DNA from: Pseudomonas solani
GTDB taxonomy: Bacteria > Pseudomonadota > Gammaproteobacteria > Pseudomonadales > Pseudomonadaceae
Reading direction: 5' to 3'
Assembly (NCBI RefSeq): GCF_026072635.1
Contig: NZ_AP023081.1
Location: 2,378,501-2,442,500, forward strand
DNA length: 64,000 nucleotides
Shown: positions 19,062 to 28,339 of the stretch, in pieces
Layout of the letters: each line of letters starts with the position of its first letter
Numbering within the stretch: the stretch's first letter is position 1
Notes under the pieces: generated by a model
What the model saw: the letters and a program-made list of their open reading frames with translations, nothing else
The model's database searches: none
Told to the model about the DNA's origin: nothing
Position numbers and translations under genes: made by a program

Positions 19062-19152
19062 GGGTAGCATCCAGCGAAAAAACGACTGCCCGGAGTATAA
19101 CGAGCGGTCTGGGTGACTGATGGGTCAGGCGACCAGCGCAGTGTGCGCCGCG

Positions 19153-21227
19153 TCACACTTGACCGTATTGCTGGCCGTGTCGCAACCAGCGCTCCAATAA
19201 CGGACTCACATGCTGCGGCCAGCGTTCCATCAAGGCTTGCGCGGCGTCGCGCACCGCCGGCAGCAGGTCGGCGTCGCGCATCAGGTCGGCAACCTTGAAC
19301 TGCAGCAGCCCGGTCTGCCGGGTGCCGAGCATTTCGCCGGGGCCGCGCAGTTCCAGGTCCTTCTCGGCGATGACGAAGCCATCGCTGGTTTCACGCATGA
19401 TGCCCAGGCGCTCGCGTCCGAGCTGTGACAGCGGCGGGTGGTAGAGCAGCACGCAGTGGCTGGCGGCGCTGCCCCGCCCGACACGCCCGCGCAACTGGTG
19501 CAACTGGGCGAGGCCGAGGCGCTCGGGGTTCTCGATGATCATCAGGCTGGAGTTGGGCACGTCGACGCCCACCTCGATGACGGTGGTGGCGACCAGCAGC
19601 TGCAGCTTGCCTTCCTTGAACTCGTTCATCACTGCCGCTTTTTCCGGTGCTTTCATGCGGCCGTGGATCAGCCCCACGCGCAGCTCGCCGAGGGCGGAAG
19701 ACAGCTCTTCGAAGGTGGTTTCCGCCGCCTGGCAGGTGAGCTCTTCGGATTCTTCGATCAGGGTGCAGACCCAATAGGCCTGGCGGCCTTCCTGGCAGGC
19801 GGCGCGGACGCGCTCGATCACTTCGATGCGACGGTTGTCGGCTACCAGCACGGTGTTCACCGGCGTACGCCCGGGGGCAGCTCGTCGAGGATCGAGGTGT
19901 CGAGGTCGGCGTAGGCGCTCATGGCCAGCGTTCGCGGGATGGGCGTGGCGGTCATGATCAGCTGGTGCGGGCTGAGGCGGCCGTCGATGCCCTTCTTGCG
20001 CAGGGCCAGGCGCTGCTGCACGCCGAAGCGGTGCTGTTCGTCGATGATCACCAGGGCCAGGCGCTTGAACTGCACCTCGTCCTGGAACAGCGCGTGGGTG
20101 CCGACCACCATGGGGGTGCCGGCGGCGATCTGTTCCAGCGCGGCGGCGCGGGCCTTGCCCTTGAGCTTGCCGGCGAGCCAGGCGACTTCGATGCCCAGCG
20201 GCTGCAGCCACTTGCTGAAGTTGAGGAAGTGCTGCTCGGCGAGGATCTCGGTAGGCGCCATCAGGGCGACCTGGTAGCCGGCCTCCAGGGCCTGCAGGGC
20301 GGCCAGGGCCGCGACCACCGTCTTGCCGGCGCCGACGTCGCCTTGCACCAGGCGCAGCATGGGTTCGGGCTGGGCGAGGTCGTAGGCGATTTCGGCGCCG
20401 ACCCGTTGCTGGGCGCCGGTGGGCGTGAAGCCGAGGTTGGCCAGGTAGCGCTGCGGCAGCTTCTTCGCAGGCGGCAGTTGTGGTGCCTGCTGGGCGCGCT
20501 GGGTTTCCCGCAGGCGCTGCAGGGAGAGCTGGTGGGTGAGCAGCTCTTCGAAGGCGAGGCGGTGCTGGGCCCAGTGCTGGCCTTCGGCGAGTTCGTCGAG
20601 GTCGGCGTCCGGCGGCGGCCGGTGCAGGTAGCGGATGGCTTCGTCCAGCGGGCCCAGGCGGTAGTCGCGGGCCAGCTCCTCCGGCAGCCAGTCCGGTAGG
20701 CTCTCTGGCCCCAGGCGCGCCAGGGCCAGCTGGCTGAGCTGGCGCAGGCGCTGCTGGGTCAGGCCTTCGGTGGTTGGGTAGATGGGCGTCAGGGTCTGCT
20801 CCACCGGGGCCGGTTCCTCGCCATTCAGCGCGCGGTACTCGGGGTGGTAGATCTCCAGGCCCGAGGCGCCGGGGCGGGCTTCGCCGTAGCAGCGCAGCTG
20901 GGTGCCGCGCTTGAGGCCTTCCTTCTGCGCATTGCTGAAGTGGTAGAAGCGCAGGCTGAGCGCGCCGGTGCCGTCGTGCAGGCGTACCAGCAGGCTGCGG
21001 CGCTTGCCCATGACCACGTCGGCGCCGGTGACGGTGCCTTCGACCACCGCGTCCTGGCCCGGGCGCAGGGCGCCGATGGGCACCACGCGGGTGCGGTCCT
21101 GGTAGCGCAGCGGGAGGTGGAAGAGGATGTCCTGAAGGTTTTCCAGGCCGACCTTGGCGAGCTTTTCCGCCAGGGCGTCACCGACGCCCTTGAGCACGGT
21201 GACGGGGACTTGCGCGAGCTCGGTCAT
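19153..21227 (-). pseudogene. recG: ATP-dependent DNA helicase RecG, interrupted by one frameshift
   Basis: RecG reverses stalled forks and branch-migrates junctions. The first frame has the OB-fold wedge domain (VEGTVTGADVVMGKRRSLLV), Walker A GDVGAGKTVVAALAALQAL near residue 290, IIDEQHRFGVQQR and TATPIPRTLAMSAYADLD. It then ends after LDELPPGVRR at the C5 run 19873-19877. The next frame carries RTPVNTVLV through TTVIEVGVDVPNSSLMIIE and QLRGRVGRG to 19153. One extra C restores L-P-P-G-R-T-P-V and a 691-residue protein, the normal size. As written, the second helicase domain is lost. Its ATG overlaps the oxyR stop (ATGA). A sequencing error is more likely than a real null allele. Confidence 0.92.
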
Positions 21228-22165
21228 GCCGGTTGCGGTTCGGCCTGTGCCTGCTCCGGACGTGCGACCGAGCAGAGGCGGATGGAGTCGGCCAGCACTT
21301 CGATGGCGCGCGGACGCGGGAAGCTGGCGCGCCAGGCGATGGCGACGGTGCGGAACGGCACCGGCGGCGTCAGCGGGCGGATCTCGATCACGCCGGGGGC
21401 GTAGTGGTGGCTGTCGACGGCGGAGAACGGCAGGATCGATACGCCGAGGCCGGAGGCGACCATGTGGCGGATGGTTTCCAGGGAGCTGGATTCGACCGTC
21501 GTGTGCTTGGCGCTGTCCTCGCCGCCCTTGCGCAGGGTGGGACAGGCTTCCAGCACCTGGTCGCGGAAGCAGTGGCCTTCGCCGAGCAGCAGCAGGCTCT
21601 TGTCGTTGAGCAGCTCGCTGTCGATGGTCTTCTTCGCCGTCCAGGGGTGGTTAGCCGGCAGCAGCACGTAGAAGGGTTCGTCGTAGAGCGGTTTGGTCAG
21701 TACATCGGCTTCGGCGAAAGGCAGCGCGATGATGATGGCATCCAGCTCGCCGGTGCGCAGCTTGTCGCGTAGCACGTGGGTGAAGTTTTCTTCGATGTAC
21801 AGCGGCATCTGTGGGGCGACGCGGTGCAGCTGGGGAATCAGGTGCGGGAACAGGTAGGGGCCGACGGTGTAGATGGCGCCGACCTTGAGCGGTGCGGTGA
21901 GTTGGTTCTTGCCGGCCTGGGCCAGTTCGCGGATGCCCTGGGCCTGTTCGAGGACCTTTTGTGCCTGGGTGACGATGCCCTCGCCGACCGGGGTCAGGCG
22001 CACGGCGCTCTTGCTGCGCTCGAAGATCAGCACGCCCAGCTCGTCCTCGAGCTTCTTCACACCCACCGACAGGGTCGGCTGGCTGACGTGGCAGCGTTCC
22101 GCTGCACGGCCGAAGTGCTGTTCCTGGGCGAGGGTGACGATGTAGCGCAGTTCGGTGAGGGTCAT
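21224..22165 (-). CDS. oxyR: Hydrogen-peroxide regulator OxyR
   Basis: A 313-residue LysR-type activator of peroxide defence. The winged helix is at residues 1-60 (MTLTELRYIVTLAQEQHFGR, then CHVSQPTLSVGVKKLEDEL). The two redox cysteines of OxyR are present nine residues apart in GEGHCFRDQVLEACP (about C199 and C208), so it should sense peroxide by disulphide formation. I start at 22165; the open frame extends 29 codons further, but that part is unlike the family. The stop overlaps the recG start by ATGA, so the two are coupled. Confidence 0.96.
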   Translation of the reverse strand: MTLTELRYIVTLAQEQHFGRAAERCHVSQPTLSVGVKKLEDELGVLIFERSKSAVRLTPVGEGIVTQAQKVLEQAQGIRELAQAGKNQLTAPLKVGAIYTVGPYLFPHLIPQLHRVAPQMPLYIEENFTHVLRDKLRTGELDAIIIALPFAEADVLTKPLYDEPFYVLLPANHPWTAKKTIDSELLNDKSLLLLGEGHCFRDQVLEACPTLRKGGEDSAKHTTVESSSLETIRHMVASGLGVSILPFSAVDSHHYAPGVIEIRPLTPPVPFRTVAIAWRASFPRPRAIEVLADSIRLCSVARPEQAQAEPQPA

Positions 22166-22225
22166 AGTCTTATTCCATTGGAGTGGCCCAAGCATAGCGG
22201 CTGCTCTCAATGGAACCAACAGCAG

Positions 22226-22246
22226 CCGCCCCCTTTGCGGGGGCGG
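22226..22246 (-). terminator. Hairpin after tonB (weak terminator)
   Basis: CCGCCCCC (22226-22233) and GGGGGCGG (22239-22246) form a strong GC stem just past the tonB stop, but no U-tract follows on the minus strand. It may shield the 3' end or slow transcription into oxyR. Confidence 0.4.
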
Positions 22247-22252
22247 ATTCAC

Positions 22253-22993
22253 TCAGCGGCGACGGTCCAGCGAGTAGACGAAGGGCGCCGTCACTTCCAG
22301 CACGCCGTTGGTCAGCAGCTCCGGTGGTGGCGGCGGCAGCGGCTGGGCGCGGCGGATCATTTCCAGGGTGGCGCGATCCAGGGAGGCGCTGCCCGACTTG
22401 CCGGTGATGCTGTAGGCGGTGACCTTGCCTTCGCCATCCACGGTGAAGCGCAGGCGGTTGACGCCTTCGAAGTTCCGGCGACGGGCGTCTTCCGGGTACT
22501 TCTTGAAGCGGGCCAGGTGAGCCATCAGCTTGCTCTGCCAGGTTTCCTTGGCCTGTGAGGGCGCGCTGGCCATGCTCTGCTGCGGTGCGGCCGGCTTGTC
22601 GTCACTGGGGGCTGCGGTGGTCGGCGCGGAGACCGTTTCCTTGACCGACTCCTGCTCCTGGGGCTTCTGCTCGGGCTTGGGCTCCGGGGGCTTGGGTTTC
22701 GGCGGCTTCGGCTTGGGCTTCGGCTTGGGTGCGATGGCGATGGTCGGCTTGGGCGCCTCGGCCAGCTTGGGCAGCGGGTCCGGCTCCGGCTCGACGCGCG
22801 GGGGCGGCGGCGGAGTGGGCATCGGGGCTGGTGCGGGCAGCGGCTCCAGCTCGATCATCATCGCCGCCGGCGGCAGTTCGATGGGCTCAACGGTGGCATG
22901 CCAGAACAGCGCCCACCAGAACACCAGGGCATGGATGCCCAGTATCACGAGGAAGCTGGTGGACCACGAGAGGGTGCGTTTGACCTCGCTCAT
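22253..22993 (-). CDS. tonB: TonB energy transducer
   Basis: A 246-residue TonB that carries proton-motive energy from ExbBD to outer-membrane siderophore and B12 receptors. One N-terminal membrane anchor (FLVILGIHALVFWWALFW, residues ~14-31) is followed by a Pro-rich periplasmic spacer (~45-135) with Pro-Glu and Lys-Pro repeats that are also visible as a DNA repeat near 22680-22740. The C-terminal domain begins around YPEDARRRNFEGVNRLRFTV and ends with an aromatic strand. It is the last gene of exbB-exbD-tonB; its ATG directly follows the exbD stop. Confidence 0.95.
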   Translation of the reverse strand: MSEVKRTLSWSTSFLVILGIHALVFWWALFWHATVEPIELPPAAMMIELEPLPAPAPMPTPPPPPRVEPEPDPLPKLAEAPKPTIAIAPKPKPKPKPPKPKPPEPKPEQKPQEQESVKETVSAPTTAAPSDDKPAAPQQSMASAPSQAKETWQSKLMAHLARFKKYPEDARRRNFEGVNRLRFTVDGEGKVTAYSITGKSGSASLDRATLEMIRRAQPLPPPPPELLTNGVLEVTAPFVYSLDRRR

Positions 22994-23416
<423 letters not shown>

Positions 23417-23420
23417 TGGA

Positions 23421-24574
23421 TCAGCTCACCTTGACCATGTGCGGGGCCTGGCTGCGATCGGCAGGCAGGTGGTCGAGGTCGCGGCTGACCAGCAGCAGGA
23501 CCTGGGCGGACGCGTCGGCCACCTGGGCCTTGTAGCCGGCGATGGAGCGGGCGAAGACGTTGTAGATGACGACCGCGGGGATGGCCGCGACCAGGCCCAT
23601 GGCGGTGGCCAGCAGGGCCTCGGCGATACCGGGGGCGACCACGGCGAGGTTGGTGGTCTGGGATTTTGCGATGCCGATGAAGCTGTTCATGATGCCCCAC
23701 ACGGTGCCGAACAGGCCGACGAAGGGCGCGGTGGAACCGATGGTGGCGAGTACGCCGGTGCCTTGGCTCATCTGACGGCCGCTGGCGGCGACCAGGCGCT
23801 CCAGGCGGAAGCTGACGCGTTCCTTGATGCCTTCCTTCTCGCGGGTATTGGCCGAAAGCTTCATTTCTTCCAGGGCGTCGTGCACCAGGACACGCGACAG
23901 GCTGCCTTCGCGGCTGGCGCTTTCGGCGGCTTCCGGCAGGTTGCGGGCGGCCTTCAGGTTGGCCAGCTCCTGGCGCAGGCGACGCTTGGCGCCCAGCAGT
24001 TCGATGCCCTTGGCGACCCAGACGGTCCAGGTGAGGATCGAGGCCAGTGCCAGGCCGATCATCACGCTCTTAACCACCATGTCGGCGTTCTGGTACATGC
24101 CCCAGGGCGACAGGTCGTGGCCCAGGCCGTTGTCGGCTTCCTCGCCAGCCAGCGCGCCGTCCAGGGCACCGCCACTCAGCGCGGCGGCCAGGTCCTGGCC
24201 GAGCTTCTCGCCTTCGGTGAGGCGGTCCATGGTGGTGGTGATTTCCTCGGGGAGGCGCCACGTTCCTGCATCTTCTGGCGGGTCGCTTCGCGGATCTGCT
24301 CCGGGGTGGCCTGCGGGCCGAGGGTTTCGATCGACTCACGCAGGGCGGTCAGGCCGACGGACTCGGGGGCGGCAACCGGTTCGCCAGCAACCGGCGCGGC
24401 GACGGGTGTTGCAGCGGGGGCCTGGGCTTCGGCAGCGGCCGGTGCCGGAGTGGTCGGCTCCTCTGCGAACGCCGCGCCAGCCGGGAGCAGCATCAGGCTG
24501 ATCATCAGTGCCGCAACGGGGCGGGAAAAGCGGGAGACGATGGTGGGCTGGGCGAGGGATGCAATAGGTTTCAT
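23421..24574 (-). pseudogene. exbB: TonB-system subunit ExbB, interrupted by one frameshift
   Basis: The three-helix proton-channel subunit of the TonB motor. The main frame has MVVKSVMIGLALASILTWTV, then GSTAPFVGLFGTVWGIMNSF and ALLATAMGLVAAIPAVVIYN, the conserved helices of ExbB/TolQ. Pseudomonad ExbB has a cleaved leader, and that part (MKPIASLAQP to AGAAFAEE, from 24574) is in another frame. The frames meet at the C4 run 24249-24252. One extra C gives A-S-P-E-E-I-T-T-T-M-D-R-L and a 384-residue protein. As written, a 269-residue form could start at 24230 but would lack the leader. A likely Fur box lies 77 bp upstream. Confidence 0.88.
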
Positions 24575-24650
24575 GGCCGGACCTGACGAGAAAATTGCGG
24601 TTTCGTCCGTATTCGATGGAGAGGTCACGGACAAAAGGGCGAACATTATT

Positions 24651-24669
24651 GCAAGTAATTCTTGTTTAT
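24651..24669 (-). promoter_or_regulatory. Candidate Fur box upstream of exbB-exbD-tonB
   Basis: The 19-bp GCAAGTAATTCTTGTTTAT has the A/T pattern of pseudomonad Fur boxes, with an inverted CAAG-N5-CTTG core, in an AT-rich island before exbB. Iron control of TonB systems by Fur is well known. The match here is by eye and imperfect. Confidence 0.45.
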
Positions 24670-24776
24670 AAAAGTGACAATGTAACTTTATTACCTTTGT
24701 TCGGCCGGGCGGCAGGGGTTTGGCGATTGGTCCGCCGGCCCCTATGCTCTGCACTTTTCCCTGGAGTACGCCCCCT

Positions 24777-25634
24777 ATGTCCGCTTCTCCCTCCTTGCTG
24801 ATCGCCGGTTGCGGCGATGTTGGCAGCCGTCTCGCCCTGCGGATGCTCGAGGCTGGCTGGCCGGTCCATGGGCTGCGACGAAATGCCTCGGCGCTGCCTG
24901 CAGGCGTGCTGCCGGTGGCCGGTGACCTGGAGGTGCCCGAGCGCCCGGCCGCCTGGCCCGAGGGCCAGCTGGATTACCTGGTGTACTGCGCCGCTGCCAC
25001 CCAGCACGATGAGGCCGGCTACCGCTCCGCCTACGTCGAGGGCCTGCGCCATGTGCTGGCCTGGCTGGAGCAGTCCGGCCAGCGTCCGCGCCGCCTGTTC
25101 TTCGTATCCAGCAGCGGCGTGTACGCGCAGAAGGATGGTGAGTGGATCGACGAGACCTCGCCGGCCGAGGCCGAGGGGTATTCCGGGCGCATCATGCTGG
25201 ATGCCGAGCGCCTGGCCCGCGAGAGCGGCATTCCGGCGACCGTGGTTCGCCTGACCGGCATCTACGGCCCCGGCCGCGAGTGGCTGCTGAAGCAGGTGCG
25301 CATGGGCTACCGCGTGGTCAGCGAGCCGCCGCTGTTCGCCAACCGCATTCATGCCGAGGACGCCGCCGGCCTGCTGGCCTTTCTGCTCCAGGCCGATGCC
25401 CGTGGCGTCGAACTGGCCGAGGACTACCTGGGCGTCGACGACGCACCGGCACCGCTGCACGAAGTGGTGGGCTGGCTGCGCGAGACCCTGGGCGTCACCG
25501 AGTGGGCGGAGGAATCCACCGTGCGCCGCTCCGGCAGCAAGCGTTGCAGCAATGCCCGCGCCCGCGCCCTCGGCTGGGAGCCGCTCTACCCCAGCTACCG
25601 CGAAGGCTATGCCGCCGTGCTGAAAGGCGCCTGA
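24777..25634 (+). CDS. NAD-dependent epimerase/dehydratase-like protein
   Basis: A 285-residue Rossmann protein of the extended SDR type. The nucleotide-binding motif is LLIAGCGDVGSRLALRML (residues 6-23, G-x-G-x-x-G). RLFFVSSSGVYAQKDGEW holds the active-site Ser/Tyr strand, and VVRLTGIYGPGRE is the usual substrate-side motif. The YxxxK pair is not obvious, so activity is uncertain. It resembles the YeeZ group of putative sugar-nucleotide reductases. GGAG 11 bp before ATG 24777 supports the start. The gene is followed after 17 bp by an AraC regulator. Confidence 0.8.
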   Translation: MSASPSLLIAGCGDVGSRLALRMLEAGWPVHGLRRNASALPAGVLPVAGDLEVPERPAAWPEGQLDYLVYCAAATQHDEAGYRSAYVEGLRHVLAWLEQSGQRPRRLFFVSSSGVYAQKDGEWIDETSPAEAEGYSGRIMLDAERLARESGIPATVVRLTGIYGPGREWLLKQVRMGYRVVSEPPLFANRIHAEDAAGLLAFLLQADARGVELAEDYLGVDDAPAPLHEVVGWLRETLGVTEWAEESTVRRSGSKRCSNARARALGWEPLYPSYREGYAAVLKGA

Positions 25635-25651
25635 GGCTGGACGCCAACCGC

Positions 25652-26437
25652 ATGCTCGCCCGCCCCTGGCTGCCAGGGGTGGAGCTGTTCCATGCGGATT
25701 TTTCCGGGCAGCCTTTCGGCCGCCACAGCCATGATGCCTTCGCCATCGGCGCCATTCTCGAGGGTGTTGGAGGCTATCAGTGCCGGGGCGCCCGCCATGC
25801 ATTGGCCGCCGGCACGCTGTCGCTGATGAACCCCGAGGAACCCCACACCGGGCACGCCATCAGCGAGCGCCTGGTCTACCGCATGCTCTACATCGAAGAG
25901 TCCCGGCTGCCGGCGTTGCTGGGGCGCAAGCGCCTGCCCACCGGTTTCACCACGCTCAATCCAGGGGACGATGGTGCCGTGGCAGCAGGGTTGGCGCGCC
26001 TGGCCGAGGAGTTCGGGCGTAATGACCCGCTGGCCCTGGAGAGCGAGCTGCTGGCGCTGCTGGAGCGGGTCTTCGTGCGCCATGGCGGGCTGCGTGCGGC
26101 AGCGCCGGCAAGCCGGGATGGCGGCATGACCGCCTTCCTGCGGGACTATCTGGAGGCCCACCATGCCGAGGCGGTGAGCCTGGAGCAGCTGGCGGCCCTG
26201 GTGCAGCGCCACCCGCGCCACCTGATCGAGGCCTTCCGCCGCGCCTATGGCGTGCCGCCCCATACCTACCTGCTGCAACGCCGGGTGCGCGAAGCCAAGC
26301 GCCTGCTGCTAGGTGACCAGTCACCGCTGGAGGTGGCGCTCGGCCTCGGTTTTTACGACCAGGCGCATTTCTCCGGCACCTTCAAGCGTTTCACCGGCGT
26401 GACGCCGGGGCAGTTCCGTCGCGCCGCGCGCACCTGA
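25652..26437 (+). CDS. AraC-family transcriptional regulator
   Basis: A 261-residue regulator with an N-terminal cupin ligand pocket (GRHSHDAFAIGAILEGVGGY, then GTLSLMNPEEPHTG) and a C-terminal double helix-turn-helix (LEQLAALVQRHPRHLIEAFRR and LGLGFYDQAHFSGTFKRFTG). It is of the kind that often controls a neighbouring LysE/RhtB exporter, and such a gene follows 67 bp downstream. That link and the amino-acid ligand are inferred. The start at ATG 25652 is chosen because the frame upstream is a shadow of the epimerase gene. Confidence 0.86.
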   Translation: MLARPWLPGVELFHADFSGQPFGRHSHDAFAIGAILEGVGGYQCRGARHALAAGTLSLMNPEEPHTGHAISERLVYRMLYIEESRLPALLGRKRLPTGFTTLNPGDDGAVAAGLARLAEEFGRNDPLALESELLALLERVFVRHGGLRAAAPASRDGGMTAFLRDYLEAHHAEAVSLEQLAALVQRHPRHLIEAFRRAYGVPPHTYLLQRRVREAKRLLLGDQSPLEVALGLGFYDQAHFSGTFKRFTGVTPGQFRRAART

Positions 26438-26504
26438 GTTTTCTCCAAGACCGGGCCGCCACCGGGCCACGACACTGGCGCCTCGTTCCCTGGAGGCCCC
26501 GTCG

Positions 26505-27125
26505 ATGTTCGCCCTGTTCCTGCTGGTTGCCGGCACCCATTTCGCCGCGTTGCTTTCCCCGGGCCCGGATTTCTTCCTGCTGCTGCGTGCGGCGCTGACC
26601 CGTGGCCTCCGCCATGCCGATGGCTGTGCGGCGGGCATCGCCCTGGCCAATCTGGCGAGCATGCTGCTGGTGCTGCTGGCGTTGAGCTTTCTACCGGCCG
26701 ATGGCAGCTGGCTGTGGCGAGCCCTGCAGTTGCTGGGCGGCGCCTATTTTCTCTGGCTCGGCGGGCAGGCCCTGATGGCGCACCGGCGCCTGCAATTGCC
26801 GGAAGGCGGCGAGGCCGGGCACGAGGGTTGCTGGCGGCAGGGGCTGCTGGAGGGGCTGGCGGCGAGCAGCCTGAATCCCAAGCTGCCGATCTTCTATGCA
26901 GGGCTGTTCGGCGTGTTGCGTAATTCGGCCATGCCCGCGTGGGGGCTGGGGCTGTCCATGTTGTGGATGACCCTGGTGGTGCTGGGCTGGGACATGGGGT
27001 TGGTGCGCCTGCTGGGGCACTCGCGCTGGCGGCTGTGGCTGCAACGCCGGGTGGCGCTGCTGGACAGGGGCTGCGGGGCCTTGCTGGCGGCGCTGGGCGC
27101 CTGGCTGGTGGGCAGCGCCTTCTGA
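26505..27125 (+). CDS. LysE/RhtB-family amino-acid exporter
   Basis: A 206-residue inner-membrane protein with about six hydrophobic helices. The N-terminus, THFAALLSPGPDFFLLLRAA, carries the SPGPD(F/L) signature of the LysE/RhtB superfamily near residues 18-22. NPKLPIFYAGLF in the middle is also typical. It probably exports an amino acid or analogue. GGAGG lies before the ATG. It follows an AraC-type regulator on the same strand, which may sense the exported compound. Confidence 0.9.
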   Translation: MFALFLLVAGTHFAALLSPGPDFFLLLRAALTRGLRHADGCAAGIALANLASMLLVLLALSFLPADGSWLWRALQLLGGAYFLWLGGQALMAHRRLQLPEGGEAGHEGCWRQGLLEGLAASSLNPKLPIFYAGLFGVLRNSAMPAWGLGLSMLWMTLVVLGWDMGLVRLLGHSRWRLWLQRRVALLDRGCGALLAALGAWLVGSAF

Positions 27126-27134
27126 GTCGGCTGG

Positions 27135-27872
27135 TTACTGGCGTTCCAGCAACCAGGCGCGCTTGCCGGGGGCGTACTCGGGCATCTCGTCGATCTGTGC
27201 GCGGTTGCCGGCTTCGAGGATCTCCAGGCGATTGCCGTCGTGGACGAAGATCCACGGGCTGCCCTGGGCGCCCAGTTGCAGCCAGATGCTGTCGTTTTCG
27301 CCACTCATGGCCGCACAATCACCGGCTAGACACAGGGCGAAGCGGTCGGCGCCGGGCAGGCCTTCGAGGCTGCCGTCGGGGTGGAACAGCACCAGGCCAC
27401 CCTGGCCCATGCCTTCGAGAATCTTCCAGGTTCCACCGAGGTAGGCCTCGTAGAGGGCGTACTCGAAGCTGCTGCCTTCGGGGGCATCGGCTGCGGCGGG
27501 CTTGGCCGGGTGGACGAAGCGCTGCTCGGGCAGGTTCTCGCTGGATTTCTGCACCAGCTCCTTGCCGTCGAGGCCGAGTTGTTCGTGGAATTCATCGCCA
27601 TAGAAGTCGACGCGCCAGTTCGCCTTGCCCTGGCTGACCAGGCGGCCTTCGCCCAGCTCGAAACCGTTGCTGTAGTTGGCGGTGCCGGCCTTGGCGTCGA
27701 TCTGCCATTCCAGGTTGGGGCCGTAGGCGAGAAGGGATTCGCGCAGCTTGCCTTCCTTCGCCGCTTCATCGATGGCGGCCTGGTTGATCCAGATGCCGCT
27801 GGGATCGGTGGGGGCGCTGGAGCAGCCGGCGAGTACGGCTGCGGCGATCAGCAGGGCGAGGGTCGAGCGCAT
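27135..27872 (-). CDS. Lipoprotein of unknown function
   Basis: A 245-residue lipoprotein. The signal MRSTLALLIAAAVLAGC ends in a lipobox (LAGC, Cys 17), and Ser-Ser after the Cys suggests release to the outer membrane. The mature part is rich in beta-type segments (SGIWINQAAIDEAAKEGKL, WRVDFYGDEFHEQLGLDG). A second Cys pair (ALCLAGDCAAM) could form a disulphide. I do not recognise a family. A Met five codons upstream is an alternative start but gives a worse signal peptide. It lies 58 bp after ridA on the same strand and converges on the exporter gene. Confidence 0.75.
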   Translation of the reverse strand: MRSTLALLIAAAVLAGCSSAPTDPSGIWINQAAIDEAAKEGKLRESLLAYGPNLEWQIDAKAGTANYSNGFELGEGRLVSQGKANWRVDFYGDEFHEQLGLDGKELVQKSSENLPEQRFVHPAKPAAADAPEGSSFEYALYEAYLGGTWKILEGMGQGGLVLFHPDGSLEGLPGADRFALCLAGDCAAMSGENDSIWLQLGAQGSPWIFVHDGNRLEILEAGNRAQIDEMPEYAPGKRAWLLERQ

Positions 27873-27930
27873 GACGGGTTCCTTCATGAAACGGTGGAGC
27901 GGCGGGGCCGGAGCCCCGCACGGGTGATCG

Positions 27931-28311
27931 TTATTCGATCACCAGGATGGCGTCCATTTCCACCTGCGAGCCGCGCGGCAGGGCGGCTACACCGATGGCG
28001 GCACGGGCGGGATAGGGTTGTTCGAAATAGCGGCCCATCACTTCGTTGACCTTGGCGAAGTGCGACAGGTCGGTGAGGAAGATGTTGAGCTTGACGATGT
28101 CCTTGAAGGAGCCGCCTGCGGCTTCGGCCACGGCCTTCAGGTTCTCGAAGACCTGGACGGTCTGGGCTTCGAAGCCTTCCACCAGTTCCATGGTCTTGGG
28201 GTCGAGGGGGATCTGCCCGGACATGTAGACGGTGTTGCCGGCCTTGATCGCCTGGGAGTAGGTGCCGATGGCGGCAGGGGCCTTGTCGCTGTTGATCACG
28301 GTCTTGCTCAT
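27931..28311 (-). CDS. ridA: Enamine/imine deaminase RidA
   Basis: A 126-residue RidA/YjgF protein that hydrolyses reactive enamines and imines (such as 2-aminoacrylate) formed by PLP enzymes, protecting them from damage. Family marks are AIGTYSQAIKAGNTVYMSGQ near the start, IPLDPKTMELVEG, the catalytic-site Arg in PARAAIGVAALPRG, and the VEMDAILVIE ending. It is next to spoT, 29 bp downstream, as in other pseudomonads. A second, more distant member lies at 53996. Confidence 0.95.
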   Translation of the reverse strand: MSKTVINSDKAPAAIGTYSQAIKAGNTVYMSGQIPLDPKTMELVEGFEAQTVQVFENLKAVAEAAGGSFKDIVKLNIFLTDLSHFAKVNEVMGRYFEQPYPARAAIGVAALPRGSQVEMDAILVIE

Positions 28312-28339
28312 GCGGAACTCCTTGGTCCTGAGGGTTCTG

